Assembly: GCA_963833835.1 (NCBI GenBank)
Contig: CAWHZI010000017.1
Span: forward strand, 211,352-275,351
Direction of reading: 5' to 3'
Length of the DNA: 64,000 bases
Source: Bog-532 sp963833835
GTDB lineage: Bacteria > Actinomycetota > Actinomycetes > Streptosporangiales > Streptosporangiaceae
Positions 33,764 to 41,984 of this stretch are shown here, one piece after another. Each line of letters begins with the position of its first letter. Positions within the stretch are counted from its first letter, which is position 1. The notes under the pieces are model-generated. The model searched no databases and was not told the origin of the DNA. It saw nothing but the letters and a program-made list of their open reading frames with translations. Both the position numbers and the translations under genes were made by a program.

Positions 33764-34971
33764 AGATCGCATGCGTAGGTGCGGGCCCGGCGGGCCTGTA
33801 CTTTTCGCTGCTGCTGAAGCTCCGCCAGCCGCAGCACGAGATCACCGTCTATGAGCGGAGCGCACCCGGCGTCACGCGGGGCTGGGGCGTGGTGTTCTGG
33901 AACGACCTGCTGGACCAGCTGCGCAGCGCCGATCCGGAATCGGCCGAACAGATCGCTCAGGCCGCGTTCCCCTGGAGCAACGAGATCGTGGACGTCGCGG
34001 GCACGCCGATCCTGCACGGTGTCAGCCAGGGCTATGGCATGAAGCGGCGCCAGCTGCTGGAGATCCTGGTGCGGCGGGCGCAGGAAGTCGGCGTGCGGGT
34101 CGAGTTCAACCACGAGGTGATCTCGGCATCGCAATTGCCGGAGGCCGATCTCATCGTGGCCAGCGACGGGGTGAACAGCCAGCTCCGCCAGGAAGCCAAG
34201 GGCATCGAGACGGACGTGCGCCCGGGCACCAACAAGTACATCTGGCTGGGCACGGAAAAGGTATTCAGCACGTTCACTTTCCCCTTTGTGGAGACGGGCA
34301 GCGGCTGGGTGTGGGCCCACGCCTACGGTGTCGACGCCGGCTCCAGCACCTTCATCGTGGAATGCGGACAGGAAACCTGGGCTGGTCTCGGATTCGGCAC
34401 GATGCCGCCGGCGGAATGCCTGGCCGCGCTGGAGAAGATTTTCGCCGCGCAGCTGGACGGACAAGGCCTCATTGGGCAGACGGCTGACGGGCTGAACGCG
34501 CAGTGGGTGGATTTCCGCACCATTACCAACGACCGCTGGTACGACGGCAAGGTCGTGCTGATCGGGGACTCCGCCCACACCACCCACTTCAGCGTCGGAT
34601 CCGGGACGAGGCTGGCCATCGAGGACGCGATCGCGCTGGCCAGCAGCGTGCAGCGGCACGATGACCTGAGCGCGGCGCTGGCCGCGTACCAGCGGGAACG
34701 GCAGGAGGCGATCCTGCGGACGCAGATCGCGTCCCGGTACAGCTCTCAGTGGTTCGAGAACGTCCCCCGGTACATCGGCCTCAAGCCACGGCAGTTCTCC
34801 GCGCTCATGCGGCGGCGGCGCTCGCCGCTGATGCCGTACATCTCCCCGCAGCTGTACTACTGGTCCTGGCCGACGACGCGGGAGCCGCCGTTCGTGGACA
34901 CCCTGCGCCGGCTGGCGGGCCCGGTCGCGGCCAAGGTCTTCGGCCTGCTGCAGCGGGCACACCGGAACTGA
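33760..34971 (+). CDS. FAD-dependent monooxygenase (anthraniloyl/salicylyl-CoA hydroxylase-like)
   Basis: This 403-residue class A flavoprotein has IACVGAGPAGLYFSLLLKLR as the FAD-ADP fold, MKRRQLLEILVRRAQEVGV, LIVASDGVNSQLRQEAK (the DG motif) and VVLIGDSAHTTHFSVGSGTR followed by LAIEDAIAL (the GD motif). The middle (NKYIWLGTEKVFSTFTFPF, WVWAHAYGVDAGSSTFIVE) closely recalls flavin hydroxylases that act on aryl-CoA thioesters or indoles (SdgC, VioC/VioD relatives). It overlaps the NRPS stop by four bases, so it very likely hydroxylates the amino acid or the released product. Substrate binding to the carrier domain is an inference. Confidence 0.9.
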   Translation: MKIACVGAGPAGLYFSLLLKLRQPQHEITVYERSAPGVTRGWGVVFWNDLLDQLRSADPESAEQIAQAAFPWSNEIVDVAGTPILHGVSQGYGMKRRQLLEILVRRAQEVGVRVEFNHEVISASQLPEADLIVASDGVNSQLRQEAKGIETDVRPGTNKYIWLGTEKVFSTFTFPFVETGSGWVWAHAYGVDAGSSTFIVECGQETWAGLGFGTMPPAECLAALEKIFAAQLDGQGLIGQTADGLNAQWVDFRTITNDRWYDGKVVLIGDSAHTTHFSVGSGTRLAIEDAIALASSVQRHDDLSAALAAYQRERQEAILRTQIASRYSSQWFENVPRYIGLKPRQFSALMRRRRSPLMPYISPQLYYWSWPTTREPPFVDTLRRLAGPVAAKVFGLLQRAHRN

Positions 34972-34997
34972 CGTACCGCCCCAGGTTTACACCCGGT

Positions 34998-35041
34998 CAG
35001 CGGGCCGGGTCAGCGGCACGGGCCGCTGACCCGGCCCGCTG
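34998..35041. terminator. Perfect 19-bp hairpin between the two NRPS transcription units
   Basis: The arms 34998-35016 and 35023-35041 are perfectly complementary over 19 G/C-rich base pairs with a 6-base loop, 26 bp after the monooxygenase stop. No T-run follows. Such T-less hairpins are common terminators in actinomycetes. It separates NRPS1/monooxygenase from NRPS2. Confidence 0.75.
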
Positions 35042-35249
35042 AGCTAGTATTCGCGCGTTTCGACCGTGAGCGGTTCGTTTTCATCCTGGGCTTTATTTAT
35101 GTCCTTTTCCCGGCGTCATTTGCGGCGCTGTTTGCAGTCGCGATACCCGGAGGCCTGACCGTAGCGGCGGAATTATCCGGAAATTCTTCCCCCACCGCGC
35201 AATCCGATCGGCGTGCGTCCCTCGTAGAACAAGGCAACAGAGGAAATGA

Positions 35250-35300
35250 ATGCCGATCGCTGAACAGCCGGGCTCTTTCCGTGTGGGAAACGGGAGTTGA
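35250..35300 (+). other. 16-codon upstream ORF before NRPS2
   Basis: The ATG at 35250, preceded by AGAGGAAA, opens a frame coding for MPIAEQPGSFRVGNGS and stopping at 35300, 36 bp before the NRPS2 start. It could be a leader peptide or the stub of the vanished N-terminus. There is no similarity to an MbtH-like protein. Confidence 0.3.
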
Positions 35301-35335
35301 CCTGCGGGGACGCGTGGGGGGAAGAAAGATAGATC

Positions 35336-38300
35336 ATGCCGACGAGCAAAGAAGCCGCCCGGCAGGACACGCCGCGGTCATACGGGCAGGCCGAGCAGCT
35401 GAGGTTCTGGCGGGGATACCTGGACGGCGCGCCGACCGTGCTGAACGTGCCGGCCGATCACCGGCGGCCGGAACAGCCGGGCCCCGGCGACGGGGTGCAG
35501 CCCTTTGCACTGAGCGCCGGGCTGACCGCCGGGCTGCAGGAGCTGAGCCGGCTCGAGCAGGTGACGCTGGGCACGACGTTGACGGCGGCCTTGGCGATCT
35601 TGCTCTACCGCTACACCGGTCAGGACGACCTGCTCATTGCGGTGGGGCAGTTCCCCAGCACCGTGGTGCACCGGGCCGATCTGGCCGGAGAGCCGACCAC
35701 GCGGGAATTGCTGCGCCGGACCCAGGCTTCCCGCCAGGAGACACTCCCGCACCGGGATGTGCCCTTCGACGCCGTGGTCCAGGAGTTGCGGCCCGAGCGC
35801 ATCCCGGGCTGCCCGCCGCTGGTCCAGGTGGCGCTGACTATCGCGCCCGCCGGGACCCCGGCCCCGCCCCCCGCCCCGGTCCTGTCCCCGGCGCCAACGT
35901 TCGACCTGTCCATCGAGGTGGAGGAACGAGCGGACGGCCTGAGCGGCCGGTTCGTGTACGACCGCGGGCTGTTCGAGCCGGGCACCGTCCGGCAGCTGGC
36001 CCAGCACTGGCAGCTGCTGCTCGAAGGGATGGTGGCCCAGCCCGAGCGGCCGGTCGGCCAGCTGGAACTGCTGGCTGAGCCGGAGCGGCAGCAACTGCTG
36101 GAGCAGTGGAGCGCGGGCGGCGCCGTGCCGGACGGCCCGGCGGTCGAGGAGCTGATCGAAGCTCAGGCCCGGACCCGCCCGGACGCGGTGGCGGTGGTGT
36201 GCGAGGGAGTGCTGCTGACCTACCGGGAACTGCTCGGGCAGGCCAGCCAGCTGGCCCAGTACCTGCGGGGACGCGGCGTGGGGCCTGGTGTGGCCGTGGG
36301 CGTGTGCCTGGACCGCTCCGCCGAGCAGGTGGTCGCCCTGCTGGCCATCCTCCGGGCCGGGGGCGTGTACGTGCCCCTCGACCCGGCGACCCCCGCCGAG
36401 CGGATCCGGTACGTCGTGCAGGACACCGGCATGCCGCTGCTGCTGACCCAGGCCTGGCACCTGGAGCGGGTGGGCGGGACCGGGACACAGGTGGTGTGCC
36501 TGGATGCCGATGAGGCCGCCATGGTCCAGGCCGGCGATCAGCAGGCAGCGCAACAGGAGGCGGGTCCACAGGAAGCGGGCCAGCAGCAGCCGGAGCAGGT
36601 CAGCCGGGACGGCCAGCCGGCCTACATCATCTACACCTCGGGCTCGACCGGGCAGCCCAAGGGGGTCGTGGTCGACCAGGCGGCGCTGTCGGCGCACTGC
36701 CGGGCGATGATCGAGGTCTACGGCCTGGACCCGCAGGACCGGGTCCTGCAGTTCAGCCAGTACAGCTTCGACGCCTCGCTGGAGCAGATCCTGCCCGCGC
36801 TGGCCGCCGGAGCCCGGCTGGTCATGCGGGGCGACGAGCTCTGGTCGCCGCGGCAGCTGCTCCGCGAGATCCAGCGCCAGCAGCTGACGGTGCTGAACCT
36901 GCCGTCGGCTTACTGGCAGCAGGCGGTGCGCGAATGGGGTCAGAAGGCGGATGCGCTGACCGGAACCCGGCTGCGCCTGGTGATCGTGGGCGGGGAACGG
37001 CTGGGCCGTCCAGGCGTGCAGCAGTGGCCGCGCCTCGGCCTGCCGCAGGCCCGGCTGCTGAACGCCTACGGCCCCACGGAGACCACGATCACCGCAACCC
37101 TGGCCGAGATCCGGCCGGACGATGAGTGGATCACGATCGGGCGGCCGCTTCCGGGCCGGACCATCTACATCCTCGATCACCACGGTCAGCCGGTCCCGGC
37201 CGGAGTGGTGGGGGAGCTGTTCGTGGGCGGTGAGCTGCTGGCCCGCGGTTACCTGAACCGGCCCGAGCTGACCGCGCAGCGCTTCGAGCCGGATTCCTTC
37301 GCCGGGAATCCGGACGCCCGGCGGTACCGGACCGGGGACCGGGCCCGCTACCGGGCCGATGGCCGCATCGAGTACATGGGCCGTGAGGATCAGCAGGTCA
37401 AGATCCGCGGCTACCGGATCGAGCTGGGCGAGGTCGAAGCGGCGCTGGCCCAGCACCCGGGCATCGCTGAGGCCGTGGTGGTGACCCGGGCCGTCAGCAG
37501 CGGGCCGGAACTGGCCGCCTTCGTCGTGGCCCGCCCCGGGACCCGGCTGGACCCAGCCGGGCTGGCCCAGGTGCGCGGGTTCCTGCGCGACCGGCTGCCC
37601 GCCTACATGGTGCCGCCGGTGATCGAGCCGCTGGCGGACCTGCCCCGGCTGGCCACCGGTAAGCCGGACCGGCGCCGCCTGCAGGAGACCCCGCGTGACG
37701 CGGCGCGACCGGCCGAGGGCTACGTGGCGCCGCGGCTGCCGATCCAGGAGCAGTTGGTGCGGATCTGGCAGGAACTGCTCGACGTCAGGCCCATCGGGAT
37801 CACCGACAACTTCTTCGACCTCGGCGGCCACTCGCTGCTAGCGGCCCAGCTGGTCGACCGGATCGACCAGGAGTACGGGCAGAAGCTGGGGCTCTCGACC
37901 CTGCTCGGCCGGCCGACGATCGAGCAGCTGGCCGAGGAGCTCAAGGACCTTGGCGGGCCGGAGCCGGACCGGGCCGGACGGGTGAAGCTGCGGCCGGTCC
38001 AGGAGGACGGGACCAGGCCGCCGCTGTTCTTCCTGCACGGAGACTGGACCGGCGGCGCCTTCTACTGTTTTGCGCTGGCCCGGGGCTGCGGGGCGGACCA
38101 GCCCTTCTACGTCCTTGAGCCGTACGTGTTCAGCGACGCCGAACCGGTGCCGACGATGGAGGCGGTGGCCGCCGCGCACCTGCAGGCGATCCAGGCCGTG
38201 CAGCCGGAGGGACCATACCGGCTGGGCGGATTCTGCAACGGGGGCCTGCTGGCCTACGAGATGGCCCGGCAGCTGGAGCGGCAGGGGGAGCGGGTGGAAT

Positions 38301-38827
38301 TCCTCGGCCTGGTCAACCCGTCGGCGCCGTTCCAGGACGGTCCGGTCACGGCCATCGCGGGCAAGCTGTACGGGGCTCTGGGCGTGCCGACGAGCGTTCA
38401 GGTGACCAGCTACCTGCGCCTGCGGCAGGCGCTGCGGCACATCTACCGGCGGCTGAACCCCGAGGGGCCGCGGGTGCTGGACTTCGGGAAGCTGCTGGTG
38501 ATCGAGCCCCGTCTGAGCGCAATGTTCCCGCCCCGGGAAGCGCTGTACCGGGACTACGTCGGGGTGTTCGACTGGCTGGCGGCGCACTACCGGACCGGCC
38601 GCTACCAAGGAGAGGTCAGCTACTACTGGGCCCGGGAAGAGCCGGCCATCGCCCGGTCCTGGCGGTCGCTGATCAGGCGCAACGCGCCAGCCGGGCACCG
38701 CGAGCACACGATCGAGGGCGCGTTGATGTCCAGCGTCACCGATCACGTCGAAGGGCTGGCCCGCGAGCTCAGTGCCGACCTGGACCAGGCCGGGCAGCCC
38801 AGCACCCTGGCGAAAGCAGCACACTGA
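35336..38827 (+). CDS. Single-module NRPS: truncated C, A, T, Cys-type TE
   Basis: This 1163-residue paralogue of the NRPS at 29651 starts MPTSKEAARQDTPRSYGQAE and joins at once the C-terminal half of a condensation domain (LRFWRGYLDGAPTVLNVPAD onward). The N-terminal lobe with the HHxxxDG motif is absent, so it cannot condense. Adenylation domain: YIIYTSGSTGQPKG at 430, FDASLEQ, NAYGPTETT. By-eye specificity residues are D-A-E-N-I-G-A-I-T-K, differing from the paralogue at three sites. Carrier Ser near 833 (DLGGHSLLAAQL). Thioesterase: GGFCNGGLLAYEMARQL with Cys967, HGDWTGGAFYCFALARG and EHTIEGALMSSVTDHVEG. A Gln/Glu-rich insertion lies before the A3 motif. It has its own promoter region and may feed the same product as NRPS1. 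Confidence 0.92.
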   Translation: MPTSKEAARQDTPRSYGQAEQLRFWRGYLDGAPTVLNVPADHRRPEQPGPGDGVQPFALSAGLTAGLQELSRLEQVTLGTTLTAALAILLYRYTGQDDLLIAVGQFPSTVVHRADLAGEPTTRELLRRTQASRQETLPHRDVPFDAVVQELRPERIPGCPPLVQVALTIAPAGTPAPPPAPVLSPAPTFDLSIEVEERADGLSGRFVYDRGLFEPGTVRQLAQHWQLLLEGMVAQPERPVGQLELLAEPERQQLLEQWSAGGAVPDGPAVEELIEAQARTRPDAVAVVCEGVLLTYRELLGQASQLAQYLRGRGVGPGVAVGVCLDRSAEQVVALLAILRAGGVYVPLDPATPAERIRYVVQDTGMPLLLTQAWHLERVGGTGTQVVCLDADEAAMVQAGDQQAAQQEAGPQEAGQQQPEQVSRDGQPAYIIYTSGSTGQPKGVVVDQAALSAHCRAMIEVYGLDPQDRVLQFSQYSFDASLEQILPALAAGARLVMRGDELWSPRQLLREIQRQQLTVLNLPSAYWQQAVREWGQKADALTGTRLRLVIVGGERLGRPGVQQWPRLGLPQARLLNAYGPTETTITATLAEIRPDDEWITIGRPLPGRTIYILDHHGQPVPAGVVGELFVGGELLARGYLNRPELTAQRFEPDSFAGNPDARRYRTGDRARYRADGRIEYMGREDQQVKIRGYRIELGEVEAALAQHPGIAEAVVVTRAVSSGPELAAFVVARPGTRLDPAGLAQVRGFLRDRLPAYMVPPVIEPLADLPRLATGKPDRRRLQETPRDAARPAEGYVAPRLPIQEQLVRIWQELLDVRPIGITDNFFDLGGHSLLAAQLVDRIDQEYGQKLGLSTLLGRPTIEQLAEELKDLGGPEPDRAGRVKLRPVQEDGTRPPLFFLHGDWTGGAFYCFALARGCGADQPFYVLEPYVFSDAEPVPTMEAVAAAHLQAIQAVQPEGPYRLGGFCNGGLLAYEMARQLERQGERVEFLGLVNPSAPFQDGPVTAIAGKLYGALGVPTSVQVTSYLRLRQALRHIYRRLNPEGPRVLDFGKLLVIEPRLSAMFPPREALYRDYVGVFDWLAAHYRTGRYQGEVSYYWAREEPAIARSWRSLIRRNAPAGHREHTIEGALMSSVTDHVEGLARELSADLDQAGQPSTLAKAAH

Positions 38828-38831
38828 GTGC

Positions 38832-39665
38832 ATGCGCATACTCGTCACCGGCCACCGCGGAAACGTCGGCGCACCGGTAGCTCGGCACCTGGCCAACCTG
38901 GGTCATGACGTCACCGGGTTCGACCTCGCCGACGGCGACGATCTTCTCGATCTCGCCCAGGTGAAAGCGGCGGCCGCGGGCTGCTCGGCCGTGGTCCATC
39001 TCGGGGCGGTGGCCCATGACTCGCTCGGTAGCCCCGAGCAGATCATGGCGGTCAACGTCCTGGGCACCTGGCACACGCTGCTGGCGGCCGAACAGGCCGG
39101 AGCGCAACGCTTCGTCCATTTCTCCAGCGGCCAGGTCTTCGGGACATCGGAAGGCGAACGGCTCCCCGATTACTTCCCCCTGGACGACGCGCATCCGCGC
39201 CGGGCCATGCACGCCTACGGCCTGTCGAAGATCCTCGGTGAGGATCTGTGCGCCGGTTTCACCGCCCGCACGTCGATCCCGACGGTGTCGCTGCGCCCGA
39301 TGTGGGTCTGGCATCCGGAACAGTACGAAAAGATCGAGGCCCAGTGGCGTTCCGAGCCCGCCTCGGAGTGGGAGCCGTTCTGGGAGTTCGGCGCGATCGT
39401 CGACGTGCGGGACGTTGCTTCGGCGGTCGAATTGACCCTGACTGTTCCCCTGACCGGGCATCACCGCGCCACGCTCTGCGCCGCCGACATCGCGGCCACC
39501 AGGCCCAGCCTGGCCATGGCCGCCCAGCTCGCCCCAGATGTGCCGGTTAAAGATAAGGCTCGTTACCAAGCAAGCCCGTGGCGGGCCCTGGTCGACTGCT
39601 CGGCCGCCGAAGAAGTCCTGGGCTGGCATCCTCGTTTCACCTGGTCCCGCCGCGGCCAGGAATGA
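38832..39665 (+). CDS. NAD-dependent epimerase/dehydratase (extended SDR)
   Basis: This 277-residue extended SDR has ILVTGHRGNVGAPVARHLAN as the NAD loop, TGFDLADGDDLLDLAQ, VVHLGAVAHDSLGSPEQIMA, then FVHFSSGQVFGTSEGERLPD and the catalytic YGLSK in HAYGLSKILGEDLCAGF. The C-terminal substrate half (MWVWHPEQYEKIEAQW, EVLGWHPRFTW) is typical of nucleotide-sugar epimerase relatives that act on diverse substrates. It begins four bases after the NRPS2 stop and so belongs to that transcription unit, as a likely tailoring enzyme. Confidence 0.87.
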   Translation: MRILVTGHRGNVGAPVARHLANLGHDVTGFDLADGDDLLDLAQVKAAAAGCSAVVHLGAVAHDSLGSPEQIMAVNVLGTWHTLLAAEQAGAQRFVHFSSGQVFGTSEGERLPDYFPLDDAHPRRAMHAYGLSKILGEDLCAGFTARTSIPTVSLRPMWVWHPEQYEKIEAQWRSEPASEWEPFWEFGAIVDVRDVASAVELTLTVPLTGHHRATLCAADIAATRPSLAMAAQLAPDVPVKDKARYQASPWRALVDCSAAEEVLGWHPRFTWSRRGQE

Positions 39666-39760
39666 CTGGTTAACCCTCCCGGGCACGCCGCTGCGGCTAG
39701 CATGCCGGTTTAGCTATTCCGGCAGCTCCGGGGACAGCCGGCAGGGGGAGGACACAGCCA

Positions 39761-41896
39761 GTGGCTCGCCTGGCGATCACGAAGGACGTCCTGTCGGCCT
39801 TCGGCAAGCTCGACAAGAACGTCCAGGGCGCGGTCCAGTCGGCCATCACCGATTTTGCCAACGGCGATCACGGTTTGGCGCATCTGGAGAAGGTGCCCGG
39901 TCGCCTGGACGACCGGATTCGCCTGCTCCGGGTCGATGACGCCTGGCACGGTGCCGTGCTGGTCCCGGACAGCGGCGACACCTACTGCCTGCTCACGATC
40001 CTGCCTCGCGACGAGGCCGTCGGCTACGCCACCAGCCGTCGCGTCGTGGTCAACCAGGTCACCGGCATGCTGGAAGTCTCCCATCCGGACGCTTACGCAC
40101 AGGTGCAGCCGGCCCTGCAGGCTTCCCGGCAGGAGACGGTCGGCCCGGACGACACGCGCCTGTTCGGCGACATCAGCGAACCGGAACTGGCCCGGCTGGG
40201 TATCGACCCGCGCATGCGGAAGCTGGTCCGCCTCCTGGTCAGCGAGGCCGACCTGGACGCTCTCCAGTCGGTGCTGCCCGCGGCGCAGTACACCGCGCTG
40301 CACGCACTGGCCAGCGGGATGACGGTCGGGGAAGCCCAGGCGGAAGCGGCGGAGCTTCTCGCGGGTGTCACCAAGAACCAGCCGATTGACCCGGGTGATC
40401 TGGTCGCGGCCATGGAACGGACCCCGGCCCAGGTCGCGTTCGTGTCGGGCCGCGACGAGCTGCAGCACATCCTGGCCTACCCGTTCGCGGCCTGGCGGAC
40501 GTTCCTGCACCCCAGCCAGCGCGACACTGCCTACCGGCCGAGCTACAGCGGTCCGGCCCAGGTGACCGGCGGTCCCGGGACGGGCAAGACGGTGACCGTG
40601 CTGCACCGTGCGGGGTTCCTGGCCGGACGCACCGCCGGGGCGTGGCCGCCCGGCCCGGCCCAGGCGCCGGTCCTGCTGACCACGTTCAACGGCAACCTGG
40701 CTGAAGCCCTGCAGGCCCAGCTCGACCTGCTGATCCGCGACCCCGCGGTGCGCCGCCAGATCCAGGTCCGCAACGTCGACCGGCTGGCCTACAGCATCGT
40801 CACCCAGGCTCGCGGCACTCCGGTCATCGCCGACGAACGGGTGCTGCGCGCCCGCTGGGCGCAGGCGGTGGCGGCGCTCGGCCTGGATTTCACCCCAGCG
40901 TTCCTCAAGAACGAGTGGGAGCAGGTCGTCCTGGCCCAGGACCTGCGCAGCGAGCAGGCCTACCTGTCCTGCCCGCGGACCGGGCGTGGCCGCCCGCTGA
41001 CCAAGGCGCAGCGGAGCAGGGTCTGGCAGGCCACCCAGCGGGTCATGGCCGAGCTGGACGCCGCCCACCAGACCACCCATCTGCAACTGGCCAACGAGGC
41101 CACGCACCTGCTCCGGGAGTGCGAAGCGCCGCGCTACCGGCACATCCTGGTCGACGAGGCCCAGGACCTGCACGCCGCTCACTGGCGGCTGCTCCGCGCC
41201 GCGGTCACCGAAGGACCAGATGACCTGTTCATCGCGGCCGATCCGCACCAGCGCATCTACCCCAACCGGGTCTCGCTGGCCAGCCTGCGGGTCAGCGTGC
41301 GCGGGCGGAGCCGGAAACTGTCCCTGAACTACCGCACCACCCAGGAGATCCTGGCCTGGGCCATGCCGCTGCTCGGCTCCGACCCGGTCACCGGCCTGGA
41401 CGGTGAGGTCGATTCCCTGCTCGGCTACCGGTCCCCGATGCATGGCCAGCGCCCGCAGGTCCGCTGGGCCGCCACGCGCGGCGAGGAGTTCGTTTTCCTC
41501 ATCGAACGGGTTCGCTCCTGGCTGGCGGCCGGCTTCGAGCCGGGAGCCATCGGGATCGCGGCCCGATCGGCTGGCCTGGTGCGGGAGGCCCGCGCGGCCC
41601 TCAGCGCCGCCGGTCTCGCCACCACCTCGGTCACCGGCCGCGGCGATACTCCGGGCGTCCGGGCCGGCACCATGCACGCCATGAAGGGCCTGGAGTTCCG
41701 GGCCGTCGCGGTGATCGGCGTCGAGGACGGCGTGGTCCCGGACCCGGCTGCTCTCTCCACCGACGACGGCGACCCTCAGGCCCACGTCCAGGACCGGCAG
41801 CGAGAGCGGTGTGTCCTGTTCGTGGCCTGCACCCGGGCCCGGGACCACCTCTACGTCTCCCACGCCGGCGAGCCCAGCCCGTTCCTGCCCCATTGA
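39761..41896 (+). CDS. UvrD-like helicase with a RelE-like N-terminal domain
   Basis: This is a 711-residue protein. Residues 1-105 resemble a RelE/ParE toxin fold (LSAFGKLDKNVQGAVQSAIT, LEKVPGRLDDRIRLLRVDD, LLTILPRDEAVGYATSR), without clear RNase residues. From about 270 it is an SF1 helicase: GGPGTGKTVTVLHRA (Walker A), VRNVDRLAYSIV, ILVDEAQDLHAAHWRLL (DEAQD, Walker B), SLNYRTTQEILAW and a late TMHAMKGLEFRAVAVIG and LFVACTRARDHLYVS. The combination is widespread in actinobacteria, with a suggested role in RNA/DNA repair or defence. The GTG at 39761 follows GGGGGAGGA. It is not obviously part of the NRPS locus. Confidence 0.87.
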   Translation: MARLAITKDVLSAFGKLDKNVQGAVQSAITDFANGDHGLAHLEKVPGRLDDRIRLLRVDDAWHGAVLVPDSGDTYCLLTILPRDEAVGYATSRRVVVNQVTGMLEVSHPDAYAQVQPALQASRQETVGPDDTRLFGDISEPELARLGIDPRMRKLVRLLVSEADLDALQSVLPAAQYTALHALASGMTVGEAQAEAAELLAGVTKNQPIDPGDLVAAMERTPAQVAFVSGRDELQHILAYPFAAWRTFLHPSQRDTAYRPSYSGPAQVTGGPGTGKTVTVLHRAGFLAGRTAGAWPPGPAQAPVLLTTFNGNLAEALQAQLDLLIRDPAVRRQIQVRNVDRLAYSIVTQARGTPVIADERVLRARWAQAVAALGLDFTPAFLKNEWEQVVLAQDLRSEQAYLSCPRTGRGRPLTKAQRSRVWQATQRVMAELDAAHQTTHLQLANEATHLLRECEAPRYRHILVDEAQDLHAAHWRLLRAAVTEGPDDLFIAADPHQRIYPNRVSLASLRVSVRGRSRKLSLNYRTTQEILAWAMPLLGSDPVTGLDGEVDSLLGYRSPMHGQRPQVRWAATRGEEFVFLIERVRSWLAAGFEPGAIGIAARSAGLVREARAALSAAGLATTSVTGRGDTPGVRAGTMHAMKGLEFRAVAVIGVEDGVVPDPAALSTDDGDPQAHVQDRQRERCVLFVACTRARDHLYVSHAGEPSPFLPH

Positions 41897-41920
41897 TCAC
41901 TGCGTCCGCAGAAATGGCTG

Positions 41921-41945
41921 TAGGCCGGGAGGGTGTCCCGGCCTA
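41921..41945. terminator. Hairpin between convergent genes
   Basis: TAGGCCGGGA (41921-41930) is perfectly complementary to TCCCGGCCTA (41936-41945) with a 5-base loop. It lies between the helicase stop and the convergent peptidoglycan-binding gene and could end transcription from both sides. There is no T-run. Confidence 0.65.
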
Positions 41946-41984
41946 GGGCCATGAGCTGGTGGTGCGCGGTGTTATCGGGGTGGA

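Larger units (their letters stand above)
34972..35335. promoter_or_regulatory. Intergenic leader of the second NRPS
   Basis: This 364-bp gap holds the hairpin, then an unusually A/T-rich stretch (about 35042-35200, for example TTTATTTATGTCCTTTTCC) that probably contains the promoter, and a 16-codon frame at 35250-35300. A purine-rich GGGGGGAAGAAAG before 35336 is the ribosome-binding site of NRPS2. No trace of the lost N-terminal half of the condensation domain is seen. Confidence 0.55.
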
